Source: Xestospongia bergquistia (taxonomy: Eukaryota > Porifera > Demospongiae > Haplosclerida > Petrosiidae). From it: DNA of 64,000 nucleotides. Below are positions 1 through 16,590 of the stretch, piece after piece; position 1 is the first letter of the stretch, and each line of letters begins with the position of its first letter. The position numbers and the translations under genes are program-made. Location of the stretch: NCBI GenBank assembly GCA_963965975.1, contig OZ014411.1, positions 1,366,501 through 1,430,500 of the forward strand, read 5' to 3'. Under the pieces are notes generated by a model. It worked only from the letters and a program-made list of their open reading frames with translations, made no database searches and was not told where the DNA came from.

Positions 1-581
1 AAAAAGGCCAAGAGAAAATGACAAGACCTCAAGTGATTTGAAATCACCAAAGCAAGAGAAGCTTGACTCGGATTTAGAATCTAATGGTACATTCCTAAGT
101 ATTATAAGTTAGAGTATTAAATGCTTTTCCTTTTTAGGTGATCACAATGAGTCAGGAGAGTCTTTGTCCCTTAAAGATGATTTTGAAAATCTTCATTTAT
201 CAAGTGCGGCAAAATGTGATGAGCTGAGTAAGTTAAATGATCTATAAACATTGTAAATGCTATATTTGAATAGTCTTAGATATATCTGATTTAGTAAATG
301 TAATCGACCTTCTAAAACAAGGAAAATTTACAAATACAAAGTGGTCAACACTTGGTCTATATATTGGCCTATTACAGCCAACTCTGAATGAAATTGAGTC
401 AAACTATCTAGGCAATGTAGAGAGATGTCTTCAGGAATGTTTAACTCAATGGCTATATCAAGCTGATATTGTCCGTGAGAGTGGAGGTCCTACGCTGAAC
501 TCATTAGCTGTTGCTCTTAACAAGATAGGAGAAAATACTGCTGCTGAAAAAATCAAGGAATTTAGTGAGAATAATTATTAA
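1..581 (+). CDS. Death-domain protein, 3' end (partial)
   Basis: Three exons join in phase: up to 86, 138-227 and 274-581, ending in TAA at 579-581. The 5' end lies outside the window. The first two exons encode a charged, Ser/Asp/Glu-rich linker. The last exon encodes about 100 residues with the hydrophobic pattern of a six-helix Death-type domain: an opening DLVNVIDLL helix, the core W of KWSTLGLYIGLL, then LNEIE, and a C-terminal helix pair ending LAVALNKIGENTAAEKI. Death domains mediate homotypic assembly in apoptosis and innate signalling, and here the domain closes the protein, as in many adaptors. Partner domains cannot be seen, so the specific adaptor is unknown. A poly(A) signal AATAAA lies at 883-888. 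Confidence 0.75.
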
Positions 582-1217
582 CTATAATGTCAAGTTTATA
601 TATTGTGTGTAACCTTATCTGACTTCACATATATGCACTGGAGTTGGATATATTACTAGTCTAAGCAGCTATAGGCCAAGAACTCAATCTTATTAACATC
701 ATAAATCATGGTACATATGTGAACTGTGAAGTAATCGAAAAGCTAATGTGTTTGTAGGTCATTAGACAATCTTTTTTCTAATATATATTCTTGACAAAAC
801 ATATAGACCTCTATATTGTGACATAGGTACGCACACACATGATATTATGTAATTCTGTATACTATAAAATTATATAGCACAAAATAAATGCCTTCATGAC
901 TCAATACTGTATCATCAAATATACATGTACATACAGTACATGGTCTTTAAGTAATTTTTGTTTAATTGATTACATATTATTTTCATAATGTTGCTAAGTT
1001 ACTTTATTAGTATTTCTGTGTTAAGAACAAGACAATTTGCATGCTTCCTTATAGTGCAATATAATTTATGATATTAACATTACAAAAGAAGTATATATAA
1101 ATTTATATACTTACTAATATATAATAATGTAATAATCACACTTGTCTATTTGGAGTTTATCAATTGTTAGTTAATTAATTCATGAATAATTTCAGCTTTT
1201 AGCTTTTATTGCACAGA
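582..1217. other. Intergenic stretch between two death-fold genes
   Basis: Very AT-rich. It holds the likely 3' UTR of the upstream gene, including AATAAA at 883-888, and the unmarked 5' region of the next gene. I see no gene or convincing promoter. Confidence 0.5.
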
Positions 1218-1351
1218 ATGACATGCACTCTATTCAAAAATAATGATAGTGGTAATTGGCTACATGATAAATTAGTTTATATTTCAAACTCAACATTCAC
1301 ATATGCTGTTATTAAAATTGATGAGTTGTCAACAAGAAATGGCATTTTTCT
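1218..1351 (+). CDS. Possible first coding exon of the downstream gene
   Basis: An ATG at 1218 opens 44 codons plus 2 nt, running into a consensus donor GTAAGT at 1352. The peptide is not low-complexity (it begins MTCTLFKNND). It ends in phase 2, but the next recognisable exon at 1576 needs phase 1. Either a small exon lies between 1352 and 1575 or this exon belongs to another transcript. Low certainty. Confidence 0.3.
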
Positions 1352-1575
1352 GTAAGTAATATAAGAAAAAAAACTATGTTTTGATCATATGTCACTATGT
1401 CATTTATGAAGAAGGACTAGTTCTCAGGTTATTATGATTATTTTTAAATATATATTTGTCTAAAAGAGTTTATATAGAACCAACAGTCATTCATTGTATG
1501 TTTTCAATCTCATTATTTATACACATACTATATATAATTATGTATGTATCATAATTATGTATTATTTGTTACTAG

Positions 1576-4370
<2,795 letters not shown>

Positions 4371-4987
4371 TGAGATAAATGCAATACAAGAGCTGAGGTT
4401 ATCTAAACATCACAACTTTTGTGTGAAACTCAAGAGTTTGTACACAATAAAGACACTTCATTCTGTTAGACTCAATATAAATTATGTATTATATTGTTGA
4501 TCTGAGAACATTTTCTTTCTACTTAGCAAATGATTTATTCTTGTTTGTTTCTTTGTACTTATGACAGATATCATTGCTACAATTTCCTTTAAAATAAGTT
4601 ATAAATATGTACACTTTGAAATGTAATTGATTATGATTACTTATTGGATTACATGGCAAGTTAAAGGAGTGGGTGCTACCACTATATTCTACTATTACAC
4701 AAAATATCAATATGAGTGTTGAGTATATGTGGAAAAACAGTGATTTTAAAATGCAAATAATGATCCTTTTATTTTGACACTACAATGTGCATTTTATTGA
4801 CCTATATACACAACATCTAATTTTAATGATAAATATTTATTTTTATAAGACAATATTATCCGAAAAAATACTTAAATATATTATAAAAATCAAGCTATCA
4901 ATATTATTAATACTGATAAAAATTCAGCATGATTGTTGAATATGAAATTTTCATAAAATTATTGTTCTATAATAATTTATAATTCCT
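4371..4987. other. Convergent intergenic spacer
   Basis: Two genes end tail to tail here. AATAAA on the + strand at 4446-4451 fits the left gene. Reverse-strand AATAAA at 4768-4773 and 4793-4798 fits the GBF1 mRNA end. Nothing else is seen. Confidence 0.5.
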
Positions 4988-5695
4988 CTATACTTCTTGC
5001 TTGGCTCCAATGACAGGTGTTAAAGAGGGTGTGACCAGTGTGGGTGGAGTTGGAAGAGGTGGATGAATAACAATAGGAAAGGTAGGTCCTTTATCATCTG
5101 TAGAATGATAAATTGTATCAACTAAAAGATTAGTCATTTGTTTAGGATAATGTAGATTTACTAAAGTACATGTAAACATTAAACAGCATGGGATTATAAC
5201 TTAATTATCTTTAAATTTTTGAATTAGATACAAATATTTAATAGTTCAGAAAGTCTTTTGCTTGGTTTGAACTTAAAGTCTATTTCTTTTACAAGACAGA
5301 CATGATTAGAGTATGAGACATTGTGTAGTACTAATAAGGAACAATAAAACAAACAATGTCTAAGTTGTAATGTTACTATATCACAAATGCAGCCTTAGTA
5401 AAGGGACTTAGTTTTAACAAGAATATCTAATGTATTACTAACTAGGGCTTTGAGATAGTGGTGAAGATGATGGACTAGGCTCAACAGCAGGAGGTGTGGC
5501 TGGTTTAGGGCGTGGCTGCTCCATCACGGGAGATAGTGATGGTGAGTGTGATGGTGATTGAGATGGAGATGGTTCTGGTGGTGGTGGTGGTGGTGGTGGA
5601 GGTGGCAATGAATCTGGAAATAGTTCAGTTAGAAACTGAGGCAAAAACTGTTCAACTCGTCTCCATGTGACTGACCAAAGCTGATTGGCCAATTC
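4988..5695 (-). other. GBF1: GBF1 proline-rich tail with two possible ends
   Basis: Exon 33 begins [19 protein letters not shown], then a run of ten prolines and Ser-Pro repeats. If the donor GTTAGT at 5437-5442 is used, exon 34 (4988-5097) adds a [14 protein letters not shown] tail ending KQEV. If it is not used, translation stops three bases into the intron at TAG (5438-5440), giving a tail ending QSPS. Both ends are open, and the spliced one is in phase with a good acceptor. Confidence 0.7.
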
Positions 5696-6329
5696 CTATT
5701 GATGTATAATGTAAATGCCTACATTAATTGACATAACTCATTACTGACCTCTTCCTGAGTAGGTGGCGATGTTCCAACATATAACACGCCTTGTGTTACC
5801 ATTACTAGTAACATGTTCTTGAGCGACTCTGGAATAGCTTCAGGCTAAGAGAGAGAGAAAGAGAAAGTAGACAATAACATACAATAGTTATTATTAACTA
5901 TTATTATGAAAAGATATACATATACATACATACATACATATATATATAATATATATACTAAAACTTTAGGCCTTAATTTATAGTAAGATTACCACTGTAA
6001 CATAACTCTATACAATATCAGTCAATACATCAGATACATGAACATTGTATTTATGTGTACATAGATGTACATGCATGTATAAAAAGTATATTTCATTATA
6101 TGTTGTATGACAAACTTACTAGTAATTCTGATCCTTCAATGTGCATATATTTGTCCATTGTATCCAATATACCAACCCACAGATCATTAAATGTACTCAA
6201 TGATGACAGCAATTGTAGACGTTGTAAAAATACTTTACATAACAAGTTACAAGCTCTCATACGACCTTCTTCTATTTCTAGTTTATTACCTTCTTCCTCC
6301 ATTAGTCTACTTAACATTGGGAAGAACAC

Positions 6330-6366
<37 letters not shown>

Positions 6367-9300
6367 AAGTTCTATCTGTAAATTTATATCATTTTTGTGC
6401 TTAATTGACATGTTCAACAATGAGTTCATTAATACACTCAATAACAGGGACATCCTCTTACCTCCAAGAAACAGGCCTCCCAATCTTGTGCTGTCAATGT
6501 ATGTAATGTATGAGCTAACAGTCCTCTCTGGAGATATGCTATAGCTGTTTGACGGACAGTACGTCTTGGATCACAACACATACGAGCAATACCCTATAAG
6601 TCATGTGACAGTCGTATGACAAATGTAGTTATATGTAATAATAATTAGGTGAATATCATGACAAAAATACATTGTGTATAAAATCTTATTAGGAAATACT
6701 ATTGTGACAATCACGTGATACTGACTATAATGCATGCAAATTATAATCATGTGACATGATGCTAGTCATGTGAGAACATTTATGAAGCCACCATCACATG
6801 ACATGTACATGCAATCATGTGATATTAGAATAATAATACAATACAGTCATGTGATAATCAAGTGCTTCTAAGTACTTTAATATACCTCTAATAGTGGACA
6901 CCAGCACATATGCCACATTGAACTAGCACTACCAGTATCATCATTGTCTTCTTGTATTCCTTTAAAGACAGTTCCTGTTCTCAAATAGAGTGCATCCAGG
7001 AGATCAAGGAGTTGTAGAGCTGTCCTGATGTAGGTGTGTTCTCCATCAGCTGGAGGTGGCTGGCGAGGGTGACGTGAGCGAGATTTATCATAGTCTAGTG
7101 CTTGTTGAGAACTAGTAATCTCTGTGAATAGTCTGTGTGTGTGTGTGAGAGAGAGAGAGAGAAGGAGAAAGAGAGATATAGAGAGAGAAGGAGAAGGAGA
7201 AAGAGAGATAGAGAGAGAGTGATGTACCATAATCTTTATACATACTCACCTAACAGTTCTTAAACAAGTAGTAAAATTTTCACTAGTGACATGTTGCTCT
7301 TCTCTAACTAAATAAGACAATGCTTCACAAGCTGTGAAAAATGATTCAGGATCCTAAAAAAGATAGAAATTATCTGATTACTGTTTTGTAATACCATTAT
7401 GATATATTACATGTAGAATGTATTTTACATGTAGTGAAAGGTATTTGTAACTATATGTCATTAGGTCTACTAGTCATAACATCAAGGACAACTCTCTTTT
7501 TAGAAGTATAGTACATTCTATAGTAAATTTTAGCAAGACAAAATCAACACCACTGACAATACAATTGATTATACATTGAGACTACATTTTATATATTACA
7601 AGATACAATATCAAATAAGTCCACAATAAACAAAGAAAATCGTTGTATCTTCATATCATTATCACAAATCCTGCACAAATCCTTAGTCTAATTCTTACTT
7701 GTGGAGGTAAGTTATCTTCTACAAGCAGGTCAAATCTATTTATCCCACTAGTAGCAGGTTTTTGTACAGCAGGTAAATCACCCACAACTACCCAATCAGT
7801 ACCTGTCAATGAAGGTGGAAGTGGGAGGGGCTTATGGACATCAGTAGATTCCTAATAAAGATTTAATAAGAGTGACTAATAAAAGTTCTATCACATTTAA
7901 GATACAACATAATATACATGTAATAAAATAATACATTTTTCAAAAATGAAATATTATAATCATACCTCATTTCCATTGTCAGTACTTTCTTCTCCTTCTG
8001 GGATCTCTTCTACAACCACACCCACTTCATTACTAGTGGTCACACACCCTCCAGACTGTTTTACATTAATTTGACTATGTGAATTACTGGACGTGGCCAC
8101 AAATTCAAGTAAAGAGAAAATAATTAGCCACTCAAACTGTGAGGTAAGGTATCCACCCTAGGGAGAGAGAGAGAGAGAGACAGAGAGAGACAGGGAGAGA
8201 GAGGCACAGAGAAAGAGAGAGAGAGAGAGAAATTAACTTTTAATAATCTGTTATAGTTTAGTTGTCTTAATTACACCGTCCATTGTACATCATATAGTAG
8301 ATGTATATTATTACTTGTGATTGTATTAATTCTACTAGTCCTCTAGCTATTTGTCTTTGTAATGATCTTTGGGATATAATTAATGTGGGTGGTAGTAGCA
8401 ACAGTGACTGTAGACCAGATAAGACAACAGGTTTGACTAGGTCTTTGTATAATAAACGAACTGTTAACTGTAGGAGAGAAACAATTGATCTCTCTCTTAG
8501 TCGCCTACAGAATAGAATGAGAATACATGTAGATATTCAACAATATACTGGGTAGTAGTATACTAATAATATACAAAGTAATATGTTGATAATATACTGA
8601 GTAGTATACTGATGTAATACCTGCATTTATGACTAGAGAGAATTATACCAGTTAAATGAGTTAGAACATCTTGTAGAAATATACTAACACGATCTCTACA
8701 TAATAGAAACAACAAGATAGGATATGTGTATATATAATACATGTACATGTATTACATGTGTATGTATCAAGATATGAGTCATTATGTCTGTCTACTAGTA
8801 TCAACAGAAACCAAATAGCAACATAACAAATGACTATATGACTATATTGTTGTTAATTTCACTTTGAACAACAATCATAACTTGATTATAAACCGTTATG
8901 TTCTAATGATTAGGATAAATATAATAAACCAGTATTTCATATAATATCAGAAGCATTGACAAAACAGAATCACTACTAACAAAAAGCCTGGAAGAAATGA
9001 GCATTATGTCAACAATCATACTAACTACATATATGTACATGTACTAAAGTCAGCTTTAAAAACATGTTATAATATATACAGTTACTGATATTCATATGTA
9101 ATAATACTGACCTATTTTCTAGTGTGACTGTTATTAATAATTCTAAAAAGAAGACAGCACTCTCTTCATCAAATACAGTTCCTAATGTCAAGTGAACATC
9201 AGGTCCATGTGAACCAAATGTCAGTGCCTAAAGGTCATATAAAATTATTGTATTAATTAAAGTCATAATGTGAATATATCTTATACCTTAGTTAGTTCAG

Positions 9301-12300
9301 TGAGTGATTCTTCACTTAAAAATTTACTTTCACTAAATAAAAGTTGAGCACCACAATCCTATCAAAATAATAACAATGTATCTAATTATTAATATACTAT
9401 GATTGTAATTATTAAAAGATACATATCAATGATACAATGTGATTAATACATATATACATGTAACTATCAGTGGCTTTATAATGTCTATTTATTAACATGA
9501 ACATGTACATTATGTATAATTGAACCTAGTAATAACCCAGTGTGTACATGTACATTATGTATAATTGAACCTAGTAATAATCCAGTGTGTACATGTACAT
9601 TATGTATAATTGAACCTAGTAATAATCCAGTGTGTACGTGTACATTATGTATAATTGAACCTAGTAATAATCCAGTGTGTACGTGTACATTATGTATAAT
9701 TGAACCTAGTAATAATCCAGTGTGTACGTGTACATTATGTATAATTGAACCTAGTAATAATCCAGTGTGTACTTGTACATTATGTATAATTGAACCTAGT
9801 AATAACCCAGTCAGTGTGTACGTGTACATTATGTATAATTGAACCTAGTAATAATCCAGTGTGTACGTGTACATTATGTATAATTGAACCTAGTAATAAT
9901 CCAGTGTGTACGTGTACATTATGTATAATTGAACCTAGTAATAATCCAGTGTGTATATGTACATTATGTATAATTGAACCTAGTAATAATCCAGTGTGTA
10001 CGTGTACATTATGTATAATTGAACCTAGTAATAACCCAGTGTGTACGTGTACATTATGTATAATTGAACCTAGTAATAATCCAGTGTGTACGTGTACATT
10101 ATGTATAATTGAACCTAGTAATAACCCAGTCAGTGTGTACGTGTACATTATGTATAATTGAACCTAGTAATAATCCAGTGTGTACGTGTACATTATGTAT
10201 AATTGAACCTAGTAATAATCCAGTGTGTACGTGTACATTATGTATAATTGAACCTAGTAATAATCCAGTGTGTACGTGTACATTATGTATAATTGAACCT
10301 AGTAATAATCCAGTGTGTACGTGTACATTATGTATAATTGAACCTAGTAATAATCCAGTGTGTACTTGTACATTATGTATAATTGAACCTAGTAATAACC
10401 CAGTCAGTGTGTACGTGTACATTATGTATAATTGAACCTAGTAATAATCCAGTGTGTACGTGTACATTATGTATAATTGAACCTAGTAATAATCCAGTGT
10501 GTACGTGTACATTATGTATAATTGAACCTAGTAATAATCCAGTGTGTATATGTACATTATGTATAATTGAACCTAGTAATAATCCAGTGTGTACGTGTAC
10601 ATTATGTATAATTGAACCTAGTAATAACCCAGTGTGTACGTGTACATTATGTATAATTGAACCTAGTAATAATCCAGTGTGTACGTGTACATTATGTATA
10701 ATTGAACCTAGTAATAATCCAGTGTGTACGTGTACATTATGTATAATTGAACCTAGTAATAACCCAGTCAGTGTGTACGTGTACATTATGTATAATTGAA
10801 CCTAGTAATAATCCAGTGTGTACGTGTACATTATGTATAATTGAACCTAGTAATAATCCAGTGTGTACGTGTACATTATGTATAATTGAACCTAGTAATA
10901 ATCCAGTGTGTACGTGTACATTATGTATAATTGAACCTAGTAATAACCCAGTCAGTGTGTACGTGTACATTATGTATAATTGAACCTAGTAATAATCCAG
11001 TGTGTACGTGTACATTATGTATAATTGAACCTAGTAATAACCCAGTCAGTGTGTACGTGTACATTATGTATAATTGAACCTAGTAATAATCCAGTGTGTA
11101 CGTGTACATTATGTATAATTGAACCTAGTAATAACCCAGTGTGTATGTGTACATTATGTATAATTGAACCTAGTAATAACCCAGTGTGTACGTGTACATT
11201 ATGTATAATTGAACCTAGTAATAATCCAGTGTGTATATGTACATTATGTATAATTGAACCTAGTAATAATCCAGTGTGTACGTGTACATTATGTATAATT
11301 GAACCTAGTAATAACCCAGTGTGTACGTGTACATTATGTATAATTGAACCTAGTAATAATCCAGTGTGTACGTGTACATTATGTATAATTGAACCTAGTA
11401 ATAATCCAGTGTGTACGTGTACATTATGTATAATTGAACCTAGTAATAACCCAGTCAGTGTGTACGTGTACATTATGTATAATTGAACCTAGTAATAATC
11501 CAGTGTGTACGTGTACATTATGTATAATTGAACCTAGTAATAATCCAGTGTGTACGTGTACATTATGTATAATTGAACCTAGTAATAATCCAGTGTGTAC
11601 GTGTACATTATGTATAATTGAACCTAGTAATAACCCAGTCAGTGTGTACGTGTACATTATGTATAATTGAACCTAGTAATAATCCAGTGTGTACGTGTAC
11701 ATTATGTATAATTGAACCTAGTAATAACCCAGTCAGTGTGTACGTGTACATTATGTATAATTGAACCTAGTAATAATCCAGTGTGTACGTGTACATTATG
11801 TATAATTGAACCTAGTAATAACCCAGTGTGTATGTGTACATTATGTATAATTGAACCTAGTAATAACCCAGTGTGTACGTGTACATTATGTATAATTGAA
11901 CCTAGTAATAACCCAGTGTGTACGTGTACATTATGTATAATTGAACCTAGTAATAATCCAGTGTGTACGTGTACATTATGTATAATTGAACCTAGTAATA
12001 ATCCAGTGTGTACGTGTACATTATGTATAATTGAACCTAGTAATAATCCAGTGTGTACGTGTACATTATGTATAATTGAACCTAGTAATAATCCAGTGTG
12101 TACGTGTACATTATGTATAATTGAACCTAGTAATAACCCAGTGTGTACGTGTACATTATGTATAATTGAACCTAGTAATAATCCAGTGTGTACTTGTGTT
12201 TGTAAACATCACTATTGCTATAGTAAATGTAACTGTATTGTAGTTCAATAAAAGGGGTTGTGGCTCAGAATATGAAGACTTAAAAATGAGAATATGGAGT

Positions 12301-13122
12301 TCTTTACACTCACAAGTTAGTTACCTGAATCCATTTAACAATAGCATTTCTTTGTTTTACTTCACTAGGAGATAAAGAACGTTGAGAGGTGTGGCCAGGA
12401 TGAGAATCTGCTAGTAACCAGTAATTCACTGAGAAGAATGCACTTAATAAACTAGAGTCAGCTCTAAATGAGAGAGATACAATTAATTATTTAATTTTTA
12501 ATATTAAAATATCATTTCCTAAAGTAAATAGAAAGAAGTTGGTTTATTAGGTAAATTTCAATGATAATGTAACTCCAGTTTCATAGCCAAAATTTTAGAA
12601 TTTAAAAAAAATTGATATTCAGTATATTTTGATTGTCACAGTCAAAATACTCATTAATTTCATTAATTATAATTGTGATGTACTAAATACATGTGCAAGT
12701 ATATTCCTGTAAATCTGAATATAGCCCTCAAGGTTTTAGATCCATATAGTGTATGTTGTTATTAACTTACCTAACAGCAGGGGCTTCCTCAGCATACAAA
12801 GAGATACTCCCACCATCAGCTATAAAGTCAGGTACAGTGACCATATCCTCTGGTAACAAGCGTGCTCGAAACAAACACAACAAACAATCCAGTATGTTCT
12901 TCCATCCTTCTCGTAACAGGTTGCCATGACGATGAGCTAATGATAACATGGTCTCCAGAGAGAGGCGTGCCTGAGCCTCAGTAGAGAGAATGTATGATAT
13001 ACTTTGTGATAGAGGTGGGTCATGGTGTTCTAACAGAGTAGAGAATTTACTCAAAGAAATGATGAGATTATCAAAAACTTCTCTTTGTTCATATTGTGCA
13101 GCTATTTGAGCACAAAGTCTAC

Positions 13123-13167
<45 letters not shown>

Positions 13168-16100
13168 AAGACAGACAGAGAGAGTAAAGTACATTCTATT
13201 TACATGTTCATTAAGAAGACATTACAACTATGTAGTAACAGATATTCTACAAATAGTATAAAGTGTCTTCAAAAACATATTAGGATTGTTTACAAGCACA
13301 TGAAGTATTCCTGTTTCCATACCAAATTAGTCCTTGTTTAATTATGTCATATGGATACTATCCATACTTGTATATCTTATCATGTACAAATGTCATTGTA
13401 CTTTTAATGTTACTACTGAAATGCGTGAGTAAATTAATGAATGTTTTACATTTTAATAAGTAGTTTAACTTTATTTGTTGTATTTAGATTATTGTATACT
13501 ACAGAAACACAACAAATATCCAAAGTAATAAAAAGATTGTTTGAGGGAGATACTTTGCATGGCAAACAATAACACGTGCATTCACCACACCACATTACAT
13601 ATACATGTACCTTACCACAGTACATGTACATGTACCATACCACAGTACATGTACATGTACCATACCACATTATATGTAGATGTACCATACCACACTATAT
13701 ATACATGTACCATACCACATTATATGTACATGTACCATACCACATTATATGTACATGTACTATTCATAGTACATGTACAAGCATGATATCACATTGTATT
13801 ACATGTACATGTACCTGTATCCATTTATTATTTTCTCATATAGGTTAGGATGAGGTGGCCAGTTATCAAGAGCTGATGAGAGAGCAGCGGCTGCTGGTCC
13901 CCAACATAGAAAGAAGATATCTTGATTGTAATGATCATTAGACACATGATAATAGAGCCCTTCATTCAATCCACTACGACGTAGTAAGACCTACAATATC
14001 ATCAATGTACATATGATAACAACAAGTACATTGTATAGTATAGTAACTACTAATGTATTGTTTGAAGTATTTATAAATAATTTTACATATATATATTACA
14101 TCATAATATTTGTGTACATGTACATGTACATAATGTTGGCATTTGATAATATATCCAAAAGAGACCGAGTGTCCATTATAAGAGGTAGTCATTGTATATT
14201 ATTATTCACTAAATACAATACTTACTTTCCATTCATAATCATCTCTTACAACTCCTCCATGTTCTGATGGAAGAATAATCTCAACAGTTCTATAATAAAA
14301 ACAATAATTATCACTTAATCATCTTAAAATTATTAGGGATACAATACCTGATAGAGTTATATATTTCTGTTAACAATTCTCGAGGGAAATCTTGTCCATT
14401 ATTCATACCTCGTCTAGCAGTAATAAATTCCTAAAACCATAAAAAATAGTTAAAACCAATGATGACTATAAACACACACACACACACACATACACACTTA
14501 CTTCCAGAGTCATTTTCTGTTTCAGACGTGAATTATGGAGGTCAGTATGTAACATTAAGATAGCATAACACAATACAAAGACAGCATCTTGATTAGCAAA
14601 TAATGTAGCTAGACTACCTTCATTACAACTCTAAATAAAAAGGACAATAACTTGTACAAGGTCTTCTAAATATTGTATATGTATATGTATATGTATATAT
14701 ATATATATGTATATTTTTATATCAAGCTTTATATCAAGTTGTCATTACCAGCCAATGTGCTGAGAATTTTTCCATTATTCCTGAAATGACAGGGGCTTCT
14801 CCAGGAAGACGAAATGACTCTAAAAACTCTCTCAAAGCATCTACTAATGTCACACAATGGAACATGAAACTCCTAAAGGAAAAATAACATATCATGTAAA
14901 ATATTTTACTACTGTGTGCTTTAGATAGTTTTGTTCACATAGATGTACAGTATAAAATAAAGAGTATATATATATCATGACTATATGATCATAAAATATA
15001 CACACTGCATATCAAATATAAATAAAACATTTTCTTTAGAGACAGACTGACAGATGCTGGTCAGTATGTGTAAATTAAAATGCCAAAGAGAGATGACAAT
15101 TAACCACAACACTGGATAATATCTAACCACCTTATAGATAGTTCCACCTATACTCTCAAAAGTTTTAACCACACAACTAAAGTTCCATCTGTACTCTCAC
15201 AAGTTCTAACCACATAAAAGTTCCAACCATTCTACAACAAGCTCCAACTTCTGGCAACATTTAACTACATTAAATTTAATAACATTACAGTAGAAGAGTA
15301 ATTACATCAAACACAATATATACACAATAGATCTTACGTGACATAATTCTCTAGTATTGCTGTGTTCCTTCTATCTCCCAAATAATCTCCTAACATTTGT
15401 TTATTAACAGCTGGATTCTGATGTAAGAATTGTGCTACCTCAACAGGATCTAATGGAGTCTGAAGAACACCTTGTTCCATAAGAAAGGCCACGCCCTTTG
15501 ATGGTTTTTGATTAAACATTTCAGTACCAGTAGTGATCAACTAAAATAGAATATCAATTATTATACAAAGTGGAATATTTTGTATAGACACTAAGAATGT
15601 CTCTAAATTTAGAACACCTGTTCCAGACACACACAGTACATGCAGTTTAATGTACAATACAACCTCTATATTGAAGGTAACTTTATACTAGGAACAATGT
15701 GTTCTTACAGTGTCTAGTATTAAGTGATTAGACTGAAATGGTTACATAATAGTAATCAAATATGGAAGGATATCCCATTAACACAAATGCATACATGCAC
15801 AGAATGTACTAACACAACAGGTAAATACACTACAGACAACTCGCACCACACCTGACATGATTAAATCAGTATACAAGGGGAATATATCAAACTGTTTTTT
15901 CAAATGATCATTTACTTTACATGTGTGTAAACATTCATAGACAGACTACTTGTGATATCATACATATGCTTTGTAATGTCATTATAACATTGGATGATTG
16001 TCCTTTTAAAGAGATCCTTAATAAGACAAGTACAAATAGTACTAATATTCACTATAAGTTTTTTCTATGAGTTTACTGTTTCCATACATCTGTTACATTT

Positions 16101-16509
16101 AGTTATGTAACTGCAGTTCAGGAACTGTTTTTATAGTAAAAATTAAATATGTACCTTCTTTAACTGTCTTGACTTTAATAATTCAGAGGGTGTCCCTGGA
16201 TACACCTCTTTAACAAGTTCATCAATATCTTGTAATAAATTAGGCTCCGAATGTGACACATCATGTGATGCTAATGTATCTGATATCACTGCCCCTTCGT
16301 TAGGTTTAATTGATGAAAAGATAAGTCCTGCTGACTCAGATAATGTCATATTGCTAGAAGAATGAGGTGTGTTATGAGGAGGATAGGTGTGGTCTGTGAG
16401 GTCATGTGACTTTTCACATGATCCAAGAGCAGAAATTATAGCCAATAATGTGTCCAATGCTAACATATTAGTGGGAAGTACTGTTTGGGTAGAACTAGGA
16501 AAGGCTTGC

Positions 16510-16590
<81 letters not shown>

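Larger units (their letters stand above)
5749..13990 (-). other. GBF1: GBF1 C-terminal HDS region (exons 19-32)
   Basis: Homology-downstream-of-Sec7 helical repeats. Anchors are [91 protein letters not shown] and [20 protein letters not shown]. The last matches the most conserved C-terminal block of GBF1. The HDS helps lipid binding and localisation in the family. Confidence 0.9.

Noticed and set aside
9501-12195. CRISPR-like array
   Set aside because: Units are contiguous with no unique spacers; it is a plain tandem minisatellite in a eukaryotic intron.
9485-12251. Many 77-179 aa repeat proteins on both strands
   Set aside because: They are translations of the 45-bp minisatellite inside GBF1 intron 21; overlap on both strands and frame breaks at each 4-bp insertion show they are not genes.
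13446-13848. His/Tyr/Thr-rich short proteins
   Set aside because: Products of the TACATGTA-rich minisatellite in GBF1 intron 19.
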